A DNA stretch of 64,000 bases from Sphingobacteriaceae bacterium GW460-11-11-14-LB5 (GCA_002151545.1 CP021237.1:6076001-6140000), one strand, 5' to 3'. Shown: positions 1-8,169, numbered from the stretch's first letter. The notes: generated by a model not told the origin, from the sequence alone. Program-made: numbers and translations.

Positions 1-927
1 CTGAACAATACCCGCGAACTGGGTGGGCAGGATGAGAAACATGGTCGGTTAGATTTTGCGCTTTGGATAAAAGCAAAACCAGAAACCCTGATGCAATGGC
101 AATCGCCATGGGGTATGGGCTTTCCGGGCTGGCACATTGAATGTTCGGCCATGAGTGCTAAATATTTAGGAGCCGAATTTGATATTCATGGTGGTGGAAT
201 GGATTTGGCGGCAACGCACCATACCAACGAAATTGCACAGTCTGAGGCTTGCAGCCATAAACAACCTGCCCGTTACTGGATGCATACCAATATGCTCACG
301 GTAAACGGTACGCGGATGTCTAAATCGGCGGGAAATGGTTTTCTTCCTTTAGAGTTATTTACTGGCGATCACCCTTTACTGAAAAAAGGCTTTAGCCCGA
401 TGACGGTTAAGTTTTTCATGCTGCAGGCACATTACCGCAGTACTTTAGATTTCTCGAATGAAGCTTTGGATGCTTCGGAAAAAGGATTCCGCCGCTTAAT
501 GGCTGCTATTGGTTTGTTAGATAAATTAACTGCTGCTGAACAGAGTGATTTTGATATCGATGCACTGAAAGAAAAATGCATCCATGCGATGAACGACGAT
601 TTTAACAGTCCGATTCTAATTGCCGAATTGTTTGAAGCGGTAAGAATTATCAATACTGTTTACGATGGTAAGGCTAAAATCTCTGCAGAAGCTTTAGAAA
701 AGTTAAAGCAATTGATTAACGATTTCGTATTCGATATATTAGGGCTTAAAGATGAAGATGCCGGCGGTAATGATTTAAACGGCGTTTTGGACATGGTAAT
801 TAATTTGAGGACGGAAGCAAAAGCAAATAAAGATTATGCAACCTCTGATCGTATCCGTATTGGTTTACAGGAGTTGGGGATCCAGCTTAAGGATGGTAAA
901 GAAGGTACTACCTGGAGTAAGGCGTAG
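1..927 (+). CDS. cysS: Cysteinyl-tRNA synthetase, 3' part (5' end outside window)
   Basis: Charges tRNA-Cys with cysteine in the cytosol. The reading frame is open from base 1, so the first ATG at 91 is internal; 308 residues are visible. The stretch GFPGWHIECSAM carries the zinc-binding Cys, and the later THHTNEIAQSEA carries the zinc-binding His typical of class Ia CysRS. RMSKSAGN is the KMSKS loop that binds ATP. The C-terminal DALR-type helical region follows and ends in a normal stop. The N-terminal HIGH motif lies upstream of the window. Identification is secure from the zinc and KMSKS motifs together. Confidence 0.97.
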   Translation: MNNTRELGGQDEKHGRLDFALWIKAKPETLMQWQSPWGMGFPGWHIECSAMSAKYLGAEFDIHGGGMDLAATHHTNEIAQSEACSHKQPARYWMHTNMLTVNGTRMSKSAGNGFLPLELFTGDHPLLKKGFSPMTVKFFMLQAHYRSTLDFSNEALDASEKGFRRLMAAIGLLDKLTAAEQSDFDIDALKEKCIHAMNDDFNSPILIAELFEAVRIINTVYDGKAKISAEALEKLKQLINDFVFDILGLKDEDAGGNDLNGVLDMVINLRTEAKANKDYATSDRIRIGLQELGIQLKDGKEGTTWSKA

Positions 928-1026
928 TTAGTACTGGAGTAAGGTGATTATAAGCCTCTTCAAAGGGCCACGGAATTAAGCGCTAGGAAAATACATTTGT
1001 GAATTTTATTTTTAAGTACAGATCCA

Positions 1027-1056
1027 TTCCCCCTTCAAAAGGGCAAGGGGGATGAA
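1027..1056 (+). repeat. Single arm of a C-run/G-run repeat upstream of the DUF559 gene
   Basis: TTCCCCCTTCAAAAGGGC followed by AAGGGGGATGAAA lies 20 bp before the DUF559 start. It is a near copy, in the same orientation, of the right arm of the inverted repeat just downstream of that gene at 1539-1568. Confidence 0.75.
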
Positions 1057-1075
1057 AAATGGATAAGATACGCTT

Positions 1076-1462
1076 ATGAACAACAACTATAATCCTAAAC
1101 TAAAAACTTTTGCCAGGGCTCATCGAAATGATAGTACCAAAGCAGAGATAAGAATGTGGTGCGAATTGTTGAGGAATAAAAAAATGCTGGGATATTCTTT
1201 TTTAAGACAGCGGCCGATCGCGAATTATATTGCAGATTTTTTCTCAAAGGATTTAAAGTTGGTTATCGAGGTTGATGGACTTAGTCATGAGCGGGAAGGC
1301 CAATTTGAAAAAGATCGAGCGCGTGAAAACGTTTTGAAAGCATTGGGTTTTCAGGTGCTGAGGTTTAGAGATGATGAGGTAATGAACGATATCGAGAATG
1401 TGAATAGGACAATTCAGCATTTTATTGCAGAATGGGAGCAAGATCATACTCGGGCTCGTTGA
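1076..1462 (+). CDS. DUF559 domain protein (small Vsr-like PD-(D/E)XK nuclease fold)
   Basis: A 128-residue single-domain protein. It has the DUF559 pattern: an N-terminal helix with many basic residues, LLRNKKMLGYSFLRQRPI, then ADFFSKDLKLVIEVDGLSH, where the D and E-V-D positions match the PD-(D/E)XK metal site, and finally LGFQVLRFRDDEV. The family is related to the very short patch repair nuclease fold; its role is generally unknown. The gene stands alone and is bracketed by copies of one G-rich palindromic repeat (1027-1056, 1485-1568). No methylase or other restriction partner is adjacent. The nuclease assignment comes from family knowledge, not from anything shown here. Confidence 0.88.
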   Translation: MNNNYNPKLKTFARAHRNDSTKAEIRMWCELLRNKKMLGYSFLRQRPIANYIADFFSKDLKLVIEVDGLSHEREGQFEKDRARENVLKALGFQVLRFRDDEVMNDIENVNRTIQHFIAEWEQDHTRAR

Positions 1463-1484
1463 AAGGGAAGATTTTTTCATAGGG

Positions 1485-1568
1485 TCATCCCCCAGCCCCC
1501 TTCAAAGGGGGAATGGACTATTTCCTAGCAATTAATTCGTCCCCCTTTGAAGGGGGCAAGGGGGATGA
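1485..1568. repeat. Inverted repeat, arms of about 29 bp, downstream of the DUF559 gene
   Basis: The left arm (1485-1513) reads TCATCCCCCAGCCCCCTTC and continues AAAGGGGGA. The right arm (1539-1568) is its reverse complement except for two bases (CA versus TT). Each arm also contains its own small palindrome, CCCCCTTCAAAGGGGG. The same sequence recurs once upstream of the gene at 1027. It could act as a transcript end or as a REP-like element; there is no clear U-run. Confidence 0.8.
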
Positions 1569-1633
1569 AATAGTAAGAATACCAATACCTAACCCATTAC
1601 ACTACTTCAAACAATTTTCCGTTAGATTAAACA

Positions 1634-2614
1634 ATGAATAAAAAACTTTTAATACTGCCTTTATTCGCATTAATCGCTTTTCAGGCATGTCAGAATAAAA
1701 CAAACCAAAATGCTGATGAAAGCGGGGAAAAACCACTGCTTTTAGCCTCTCCGGATTTTAATGCCGATAGTGCTTATGCCTATACCAAAGCACAGGTAGA
1801 TTTTGGGCCAAGGATTCCAGGGACGCAAGCACACCAGAAATGTGCAGCTTATCTGGTGGCAAAATTAAAATCGTTCGGTGCTGAGGTAAGTATCCAGGGC
1901 GAGCGAACGCAAACTTATGATGGGAAAAGCTTTCAGCTGAAAAACATTGTTGCTGCCTTTCAGCCAGGTCAAAAGAAAAGGGTTTTAATTACGGCACATT
2001 GGGATGCCCGTCCGTTTTCTGACCAGGATACCGATCCTGCAAACCATGCTAAACCTTTCGATGCCGCCAACGATGGAGCCAGCGGGGTAGCGGTAATTTT
2101 GGAAATGGCTCGTCAGATCCAGCAAAAACAGCCAGGTGTTGGTGTCGATTTCGTGTTGTGGGATTTAGAAGATTATGGTAAAGCCAATGATGAAACACCA
2201 GACGAAACTACCTGGTGTTTAGGCTCTCAGTACTGGGCTAAAAAAGCTATTGCGTCAGGATATAAGGCTTTGTATGGCATTAACCTCGATATGGTTGGTG
2301 GCGGTAGTGCACAGTTTACGCAGGATGAAATCTCCCGTCAGGCTGCTCCAAACATTGTGAATCAGGTTTGGGATATTGGCAATGAAATTGGCTATGCTTC
2401 TTACTTTACGAAAATTCCAAGCGGAAAATTGGTGGACGATCATTTTTGGATGAACAAAGCCGGTATTCCTTCTATTGATATTATCCATTATAGTGATAAC
2501 AGTGGCTTTTATATCAATTGGCACACACAGTTGGATAACTTAGCCAATATTGATAAAAATACTTTGAAGGCTACCGGACAAACGGTTTTAGAAACTATTT
2601 ACAGAGAAAAATAA
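1634..2614 (+). CDS. M28-family lipoprotein, glutaminyl-peptide cyclotransferase-like
   Basis: A predicted lipoprotein of 326 residues (lipobox IAFQAC, Cys19) exported to the periplasm or surface. The M28 zinc-hydrolase fold is seen in TAHWDARPF, NDGASG (metal Asp147), DLED (Glu179) and IDIIHY (His285). One zinc ligand at each of these places, together with the WDARPF segment, matches bacterial type II glutaminyl cyclases such as that of Porphyromonas gingivalis. Those enzymes convert N-terminal Gln of exported proteins to pyroglutamate. A plain aminopeptidase is the alternative. It is a single gene, preceded by a repeat-rich spacer. Confidence 0.82.
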   Translation: MNKKLLILPLFALIAFQACQNKTNQNADESGEKPLLLASPDFNADSAYAYTKAQVDFGPRIPGTQAHQKCAAYLVAKLKSFGAEVSIQGERTQTYDGKSFQLKNIVAAFQPGQKKRVLITAHWDARPFSDQDTDPANHAKPFDAANDGASGVAVILEMARQIQQKQPGVGVDFVLWDLEDYGKANDETPDETTWCLGSQYWAKKAIASGYKALYGINLDMVGGGSAQFTQDEISRQAAPNIVNQVWDIGNEIGYASYFTKIPSGKLVDDHFWMNKAGIPSIDIIHYSDNSGFYINWHTQLDNLANIDKNTLKATGQTVLETIYREK

Positions 2615-2702
2615 TTAGCCTTAATGTGTAATTGTTAATTACTTTTAAGACCATAGATCAAAGAAAATTTTATATTCGCCAAACATATTATCTTAATTAA
2701 TA

Positions 2703-3560
2703 ATGAAACAATTATTTTCAACTGCAATAGCTTCGCTTTTAGCCTTAGGTGCTTTTGCCCAAAAAAGCGACGGTACAACCAAATCTTTAGTAAATGCTGA
2801 GAAGGATTTTGCTAAGTCAATTGCCAAAAATGGAGATAAAGAAGCTTTTATAGACTATTCATCAACGAGCACTTTAGTGTTCAGGCCAAATCCGGTTAAT
2901 GCCAAAACTTTTTACGCGGGTAAAGCCAATGCTGAAAACGATGTAACATGGACACCAAACCTGGCCAAAGTATCACGTAGCGGCGATTTAGGTTTTACTA
3001 CCGGGCCATATGAAGTTGGAACTTCAGAGAAAAAATACGGTCAATACTTATCGATCTGGAAACCAGAAAACGGCAGATGGAAATTAGCCATTGATTTAGG
3101 AACAGAAAGTAATAAACCTTTAGCTAAAGTGAGCCCACAGTTTATTGAACCGAAAGATCATGTGGCACCAAAGTTCTTAAATGAAAAAGAAATCAAGGCT
3201 GGTAAAGAAATTATCTTAACTACTGAGAAAACATTAAATACTTTGTTAAAAACACATGGAATTGCAGCGTTTGGAGGTTTTTTAACCAACGATGCACGTT
3301 TACTTTTCCCGGGCAACGAAGCCATTGACGGAAAAGGAAAAATTATTACATTCTATAACGGAATGATCAGCAAAATTAATTTGAAAACAACAGGCGTAGA
3401 TAAGGCAATCGGCAGCGATTTGGCTTATACCTATGGTGTTGCAACGATTGATTACAAGGCCGATTTACGCGAAAGTTTTAACTATGTTTTCGTTTATGAA
3501 AAGGGAGCTGACGCAAGCTGGAACTTAATTGTACAAGCCTTTGTACCAGCAGAAAGATAA
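2703..3560 (+). CDS. Secreted NTF2-like (DUF4440/SnoaL-type) protein
   Basis: A 285-residue protein with a clear signal peptide (MKQLFSTAIASLLALGAFAQ, cut after the Ala). The mature part appears to hold two related halves, about residues 25-145 and 165-285. Each starts with a helix such as VNAEKDFAKSIAKNGDKEAF and ends in strands with a W-x-L pattern (GRWKLAIDLG; ASWNLIVQAF), as in NTF2-like cone folds. No catalytic residues are recognisable, and the function is unknown. A hairpin terminator follows at once, so it is probably monocistronic. Confidence 0.72.
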   Translation: MKQLFSTAIASLLALGAFAQKSDGTTKSLVNAEKDFAKSIAKNGDKEAFIDYSSTSTLVFRPNPVNAKTFYAGKANAENDVTWTPNLAKVSRSGDLGFTTGPYEVGTSEKKYGQYLSIWKPENGRWKLAIDLGTESNKPLAKVSPQFIEPKDHVAPKFLNEKEIKAGKEIILTTEKTLNTLLKTHGIAAFGGFLTNDARLLFPGNEAIDGKGKIITFYNGMISKINLKTTGVDKAIGSDLAYTYGVATIDYKADLRESFNYVFVYEKGADASWNLIVQAFVPAER

Positions 3561-3580
3561 ATAACAAATGTGAATTAAAG

Positions 3581-3612
3581 AGGGCTCTCCATAAAAAGAA
3601 GCCCTTTTTTTA
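3581..3612 (+). terminator. Rho-independent terminator
   Basis: AGGGCT pairs with AGCCCT across a 13-base loop and is followed by a run of T. It lies 20 bp after the stop of the NTF2-like gene. Confidence 0.75.
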
Positions 3613-3782
3613 TTTCTTTACTTGCAGTTAAGGCCTAATTTAGCCCCGATTGAAACGGCATCCTTGTAGCGCAGCGGAAAGGATATAGTGGAAAGCGGGG
3701 ACAAGCATTAAATAAAAGCACTGTTTTTGCGCTCCAAAAATTATTACCACAAATAAAACTATACATTTTACGTTTAAAATTC

Positions 3783-4667
3783 ATGCATAAAAAAGTACTT
3801 CTATTATCTGCTCTCGCTTTACTGGTCTTTAACGTTTCGGCTCAAAAGAAAAAATTCGATGTACAGGGTAAAGCTGGTGCACGCGGTATTATGCCCGAAA
3901 ATACCATCGAGGGTATGTTAAAAGCGATCGATTTAGGCGTAACCACTTTAGAAATGGATGCTGTGATTTCGAAAGATAAACAAGTGGTGCTTTCGCAGGA
4001 GCCCTACTTCAATAACGAGATTTCTTTACAACCCAACGGGAAGCCGATTACACTCAAAGATCAGAAGAATTATAACATCTACAAGATGGATTATGAGGAG
4101 ATTAAAAAGTTTGATGTAGGCAGCAAAGTTCACAGCCGCTTTCCCGGACAGATGAAGTTTAAAGCTTACAAACCGCTGCTTTCTGAGACAATAGATTCGG
4201 TAGAGGCTTATGTTAAAGAACACAAACTCGCTAAACCTGTATATAGTATCGAAACAAAAACAATTAAAAAGGGCGACAATGAATTTCATCCGGAGCCTGC
4301 AGAATTTGTAGAGTTGATTATGGATGTTATTAATTCGAAAAAACTTGCCAAAAGAGTGATTATCGAATCGTTTGATATGCGTACGCTGCAATACCTGCAC
4401 GAGAAATACCCAAAAATACAAACCTCATTATTGATTGATGAAAAAGAGCCTTTTGAGGATTATATTGAGAAATTAGGATTTAAACCAACCATTTATAGTC
4501 CTTACTCGGTTCTGGTAGGTAAAGGTTTGGTAGATCGCTGCCACGAAATGGGCATCAAAATTATCCCCTGGACGGTTAATACGGTAAAGGAGGTGAATTA
4601 TTTTATGAGTCTGGGTGTAGATGGCATCATTACGGATTTTCCCAACATTATGGGCCAGCTTAAATAA
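3783..4667 (+). CDS. Secreted glycerophosphodiesterase-family protein, catalytic His pair replaced
   Basis: A 294-residue protein with a signal peptide (MHKKVLLLSALALLVFNVSA). The GDPD TIM-barrel pattern is unmistakable: GARGIMPENT (Glu39), TLEMDAVISKD (Glu57, Asp59), YSIETKT, ESFDMRTLQYL, IIPWTVN and GVDGIITDFP. Family members have HRG at the first motif and His-Asp or His-Glu at the second. Here the codons read aaa-gct (Lys30-Ala31) in place of His-Arg, and Gln72-Glu73 in place of His-Glu. Both general acid/base histidines are therefore missing while the metal-binding acids remain. Likely a pseudoenzyme, a binding protein, or an enzyme with another chemistry. It is followed by a strong terminator. 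Confidence 0.85.
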   Translation: MHKKVLLLSALALLVFNVSAQKKKFDVQGKAGARGIMPENTIEGMLKAIDLGVTTLEMDAVISKDKQVVLSQEPYFNNEISLQPNGKPITLKDQKNYNIYKMDYEEIKKFDVGSKVHSRFPGQMKFKAYKPLLSETIDSVEAYVKEHKLAKPVYSIETKTIKKGDNEFHPEPAEFVELIMDVINSKKLAKRVIIESFDMRTLQYLHEKYPKIQTSLLIDEKEPFEDYIEKLGFKPTIYSPYSVLVGKGLVDRCHEMGIKIIPWTVNTVKEVNYFMSLGVDGIITDFPNIMGQLK

Positions 4668-4682
4668 TGAATATAACTGGTA

Positions 4683-4722
4683 TAAAAAAAGCGTCCTGAT
4701 TTTACATTGGGACGCTTTTTTT
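4683..4722. terminator. Bidirectional terminator between convergent genes
   Basis: GCGTCC pairs with GGACGC across a 13-base loop. It is flanked by an A-run on the left and a T-run on the right, so it can serve both the GDPD-like gene on plus and the small gene at 4745 on minus. Confidence 0.85.
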
Positions 4723-4744
4723 ATGCTTTATAACCGGGAAGCTC

Positions 4745-4933
4745 CTAGTGGTGTGCTTCTGGTTTTTCGTGCGCTGCTTCAGTTTTTTCATGGTGAGCAG
4801 ATGCTTCTTCGTGGTTAAAGATTGGCCTGGTGAAATAAACAACCAATAATAAAACCAGAATCCATGCCGTTAATGGTAAAGCCCAAATGCCTTTTGTTTG
4901 CTGAACCGGTGCGTGTGAATCGTGAGCTGACAT
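4745..4933 (-). CDS. 62-residue single-pass membrane protein with His/Glu-rich tail
   Basis: A short protein with one strong transmembrane helix (IWALPLTAWILVLLLVVYF), a hydrophilic N-terminus, and a C-terminal tail built from H, E, A and K (HEEASAHHEKTEAAHEKPEAHH, split here: HEEASAHHEK then TEAAHEKPEAHH). The start ATG is well placed, and the gene sits before a shared terminator. I do not recognise the family. The tail could bind metal or protons; this is only suggested by composition. Confidence 0.6.
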   Translation of the reverse strand: MSAHDSHAPVQQTKGIWALPLTAWILVLLLVVYFTRPIFNHEEASAHHEKTEAAHEKPEAHH

Positions 4934-5072
4934 ATCGAATATTTTTGATTTAAAGATTTATGCTTTGTAATTGTGCGGTAAAGATAGTAACAAAATTAAA
5001 ATAACAAGGGTAATTTGGCGAATAGTATTTTAAGATCGCCCAGGCTTTAAAAAGGATAAAAGGCAGCGCCTT

Positions 5073-5594
5073 TTATCCCTGTAAATCGTAAATCATTGTT
5101 TTTGTGCTATTCATTTTGCTCTTGATACGGTTTTGATGCTCCAGAATCGTGCTTTGCTCATCCTGAACGGCGTTAAACAGTTCTGCTTTTTTAAAATGGT
5201 TTGCTGCTTCTGCAAAATTTTGCTGTTGCTCGGCATGCAAACCTAAACATTCGTAAATGTGCGCTTCGCAAACACCAGGTACAAGCAAAGCCTTTTCGGC
5301 AACCTGTTTTACCAGTTTATGCATTTTAAGCGTGATAACAAGTTCCAGATAGGGTTTGTAAACCTCAGGAAAATCGGCATCCAGCTCAATACAACGTTTG
5401 TAATAATAACCTGCGGTTTTATAATCTTTAAAATGGTTTTGATAAATATCGCCCAGCTGAAAATAAGCTCTTGCATAATCAGGGTCGAAAACAATAATTT
5501 CGTTAAAATACTGAAGTGCTTTGGGTAATTCGCCCCAGTGCAATTCTTCAATGGCCTGCAGATATTTTTCTTCTACAGTGGTATAAATGTCCAT
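5073..5594 (-). CDS. Tetratricopeptide repeat protein
   Basis: 173 residues with no signal peptide, so cytosolic. At least three TPR units are visible: EKYLQAIEELHWGELPKAL / YFNEIIVFDPDYARAYFQLG, then YKTAGYYYKRCIELDADFPEVY, then a weaker C-terminal pair around YECLGLHAEQQQNFAEAANHF. Such proteins act as assembly scaffolds, and no partner is evident from the neighbours. It stands alone, with a 260 bp gene-free stretch upstream. Confidence 0.8.
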   Translation of the reverse strand: MDIYTTVEEKYLQAIEELHWGELPKALQYFNEIIVFDPDYARAYFQLGDIYQNHFKDYKTAGYYYKRCIELDADFPEVYKPYLELVITLKMHKLVKQVAEKALLVPGVCEAHIYECLGLHAEQQQNFAEAANHFKKAELFNAVQDEQSTILEHQNRIKSKMNSTKTMIYDLQG

Positions 5595-5855
5595 AACGGA
5601 TATAATTAATTTTGATAAGCGGTTAAATGCCGATCAAATGCGTACTAAATTGATTTTTTAAATATGGGTTTTAGGGTATTTAAACTTAAAACCGCACTAA
5701 GGGTTGGGAAGGAAATTTAAGTCAATACCCAAGCCCTTTATGCCACAAGACGGGCTAAAGTTTAGTTGTTGGATATGTAGTTGACGTAGCATTTCTGTAA
5801 ATTTTGATGCAAAGATATTTATTTCCAGCGAATTGCAAATTTTAAAATAAAATTT
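5595..5855. other. Gene-free spacer
   Basis: About 260 bp between two minus-strand genes. It is AT-rich, with no ORF, hairpin or family repeat that I can support. It probably holds the promoter of the TPR gene. Confidence 0.4.
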
Positions 5856-6359
5856 TTAATGGATTACATGTGCGAAATAGACGATGCAATAACTCAGTAC
5901 GCAGAACAGGTTATTATAATTTAACGAATGGAAGAGATTTTCTAAACGTTGCTGTGTATCGATAATTTTGGCTGCTATTAACCAGAAAAGCAATGAAATG
6001 CCAATATCAAAAAAATCAAAATAGCCATTGGTAATGCGGAATAACTGAAACAATTCGAGTGCTACAACAAATACAAGTGGAATGAAAACACAATTAATGC
6101 GCTTTTTGAAAAGATCAAAATAAAATTCCTTTGAGGTTAAGGTGATGCAGAAAACCCATAAACCTTCAGGAAGTGAATAAATGATGTATTTGTTTAATGG
6201 CAAGCTTGCGGTAATGATGAGTTTGAGGTGCTGATAGGTTTTGAAAGAAACCAACTGAATAATCACCTGGTTCACCAGCGTTTTATCTGTCCGGTAAAAC
6301 ACATATATAAACAAGCTGACGATCAGCGCCAATAATATATACCAATAGTGCTTTTTCAA
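5856..6359 (-). CDS. Polytopic membrane protein, VanZ-like
   Basis: 167 residues with about five hydrophobic segments. The stretch VVALELFQLFRITNGYFDFFDIG recalls the VanZ pattern E-x-x-Q-x-F...D-x-x-D near its fourth helix (ALELFQLFRITNGYFDFFD). The start is TTG, overlapping the preceding methyltransferase stop as TTGA, a typical sign of translational coupling. It is the last gene of the DinB, methyltransferase, VanZ-like cluster. VanZ proteins relate to glycopeptide tolerance, but the domain is common and its role here is unknown. Confidence 0.55.
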   Translation of the reverse strand: MKKHYWYILLALIVSLFIYVFYRTDKTLVNQVIIQLVSFKTYQHLKLIITASLPLNKYIIYSLPEGLWVFCITLTSKEFYFDLFKKRINCVFIPLVFVVALELFQLFRITNGYFDFFDIGISLLFWLIAAKIIDTQQRLENLFHSLNYNNLFCVLSYCIVYFAHVIH

Positions 6360-6943
6360 GATTTGGTGAAAATTAGAATTTTAAAATAGGAGAGTGGTTT
6401 TAAAGCGATTTCTTTTTCAAGTTTAAACCGATTTATCGCCTTAATATTCTCTATGTAAAATAATGATTTTAAATGAAATAAGCCAGAACCTAAATTGAAT
6501 ATACGATCTACATGTTTTAACCAATTGTTTGGGGTGAAGTGATTTAATATTAAGAGTTTTCCGCCTGGTTTTAAAACATGGTGGCATTGCATGAGTAAGT
6601 TTTCTGGCTGATCTGCAACAGCAATAATATGCGATAACACCACATAATCGAAGCTATCCGCCGCAAATTCGAGTTGTTCTCCATTCATCTGAAATAATTC
6701 AATTTCGCCACTTGAATTTTTTTTAGCGGCGTTGAGCATCGATGTAGAAATTTCTATGCCGGTAATTTTGTGATTTTTATAGAGCGGGAAATGCGAGCCG
6801 TTTCCCACACCGATTTCGAGCAGATTCCCATAGGGCAGTTGATTAATCTCATCGAAAAATTTTTTCTTTTGCGGTTTAAGAAAAATATCGACCAGTGGAT
6901 ATAAAAAAGAAAACCGGTTATAGAAATTGGTTTGAGCGCTCAA
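6356..6943 (-). CDS. Class I SAM-dependent methyltransferase (UbiE/PmtA-like)
   Basis: 195 residues. SAM-binding motif I is LLEIGVGNG (about residues 41-49), followed by the acidic end of strand 2 in ITGIEIS. Motif II lies around FDYVVLSHII, and motif III is LKPGGKLLILNH. The general shape fits ubiquinone/menaquinone or phospholipid N-methyltransferases; the substrate cannot be read from the sequence. The only reasonable start is TTG at 6943, set inside the palindrome TTGAGCGCTCAA. It lies 10 bp after the DinB gene and overlaps the next gene by 4 bp, so it is very likely co-transcribed. Confidence 0.78.
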   Translation of the reverse strand: MSAQTNFYNRFSFLYPLVDIFLKPQKKKFFDEINQLPYGNLLEIGVGNGSHFPLYKNHKITGIEISTSMLNAAKKNSSGEIELFQMNGEQLEFAADSFDYVVLSHIIAVADQPENLLMQCHHVLKPGGKLLILNHFTPNNWLKHVDRIFNLGSGLFHLKSLFYIENIKAINRFKLEKEIALKPLSYFKILIFTKS

Positions 6944-6953
6944 ATTTTTAGTG

Positions 6954-7442
6954 TTAAGAATTAAATTGAATTAAAGCATTTTTAATCTGCCGCCTATGCC
7001 TTAAAATATGAACGATGGCATGCTCTAACATTTGTTCTACATCGTATTGCTGTCCCCACTTTGTATTTATCTTTTTGGTTTGATCGAACTCTTCCATGGT
7101 GATATCGGGGTTTCTGATGAAAAAGTCCTCATTATATTTAAGCGCTTCCCGAAGTCTTGAGATATAAGGAGCCACCTGATCAAACTGCAGTCGTGCTGGC
7201 CTTGTTGTTTGCAATCCGATGGCATTTTCGATATACACCGCATAACTGAACATGGCAGCGGTTACATGTGTCAAAATAGTTTGAATGGAAATACAATCGG
7301 TATTTGAACTTTCTGGCTCGATGGTTTTAATCAGTTGATGCGGGCTAATTGGTTCGATTACTGCAATAAGTTCGTCAATCGCCTTTTTATATTCATCCAT
7401 CAGTGCGGCTATAGCACCGGTAAGTTTATTGGCACCCATCAT
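6954..7442 (-). CDS. DinB-family protein
   Basis: 162 residues forming a probable four-helix bundle. The metal-binding histidines of the DinB/YfiT superfamily are seen in ILTHVTAAMFSYAVYIE and in HAIVHILRHRRQIKNAL near the C-terminus. Members are putative metal-dependent thiol transferases that in some Firmicutes use bacillithiol, and this genome encodes bshA. The gene opens with ATGATG and heads a three-gene minus-strand cluster. Confidence 0.8.
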   Translation of the reverse strand: MMGANKLTGAIAALMDEYKKAIDELIAVIEPISPHQLIKTIEPESSNTDCISIQTILTHVTAAMFSYAVYIENAIGLQTTRPARLQFDQVAPYISRLREALKYNEDFFIRNPDITMEEFDQTKKINTKWGQQYDVEQMLEHAIVHILRHRRQIKNALIQFNS

Positions 7443-7493
7443 AAAACAAATATAATTGTTTGGGATGAATTTTGTGTTGCGAGGCTCTTTGTC

Positions 7494-7568
7494 GGTCTGG
7501 ATTTACAATCCGGATCTTTTGTATTTATAATCCACTAATAAAAGGATTGCAAATCCTTAGTTCATGAG
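7494..7568. repeat. Dispersed GGATTTGCAAATCC-type repeat, copy A
   Basis: Contains GGTCTGGATTTACAATCCGG, a linker with TTTGTATTTATAATCC, and AAAGGATTGCAAATCCTTAG. Each block is a small palindrome. It is very similar to copy B at 7959-8038; the two bracket the 103-residue membrane protein gene. Confidence 0.8.
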
Positions 7569-7597
7569 TCAGAATTGAAAATCCTGACTAACAAAGT

Positions 7598-7909
7598 TTA
7601 AGTTAACAGATCGATTATTCCAATGTAGAGTGGTAAAGGAATCATTGCGGTAATCACAATGAATTCTTTTTTTGACCGGCCTTTACTCACCAGGGTGATG
7701 ATCAAGAAAGTGACAAAGTAGATAAAAGTGAGAGATAGGATGCCTACAATCATACCAAAATCGGGCATGCCGCATCTTAGCTTTGTACTTACCGGCTGGG
7801 TATGAAAAAATATGAAAGTATATATCCAGCTAACGATATAAAGAACTAAGAATATTAATGAAATTATCCTTCGCCATATAAATGCAAGGATGGGATTTAC
7901 GATTTCCAT
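7598..7909 (-). CDS. Small polytopic membrane protein
   Basis: 103 residues with three predicted membrane helices (IISLIFLVLYIVSWIYTFIFF, in two parts; MIVGILSLTFIYFVTFLIITL; EFIVITAMIPLPLYIGIIDLL). I do not recognise a family. It stands alone between two direct copies of the GGATTTGCAAATCC-type repeat (7494-7568 and 7959-8038), so it may have moved together with them. The start ATG at 7909 is clear. Confidence 0.55.
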   Translation of the reverse strand: MEIVNPILAFIWRRIISLIFLVLYIVSWIYTFIFFHTQPVSTKLRCGMPDFGMIVGILSLTFIYFVTFLIITLVSKGRSKKEFIVITAMIPLPLYIGIIDLLT

Positions 7910-7958
7910 GTACCTCTTTTATTCTTAATGCCCGGAATGTAAAAAGGTAATCTTTGTT

Positions 7959-8038
7959 GGTCTGGATTTGCAATCCAGATCTTTTGTATTGTGGATTTAT
8001 AATCCAAAATAAAAGGATTACAAATCCTTAGTTCATGG
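7959..8038. repeat. Dispersed GGATTTGCAAATCC-type repeat, copy B
   Basis: Same blocks as copy A (GGTCTGGATTTGCAATCCAG, GTGGATTTATAATCC, AAAGGATTACAAATCCTTAG). A base changed in one half of a palindrome is often changed in the other half too, as expected for a folded element. Confidence 0.8.
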
Positions 8039-8169
8039 ATATACTTTCTAGAGTTGACAACTTTAATAGCAAGCAGGCAAGAATTTGTCAACTCATTAAT
8101 CTTTTTAACATGAGCCCAATTAATATTTTCTTTAATTTGTCCTTAAAGCATATGCAAGGCTAGGCGTTA

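Noticed and set aside
7897-8091. 64-residue minus-strand reading frame
   Set aside because: It translates repeat copy B and overlaps the start of the membrane protein gene.
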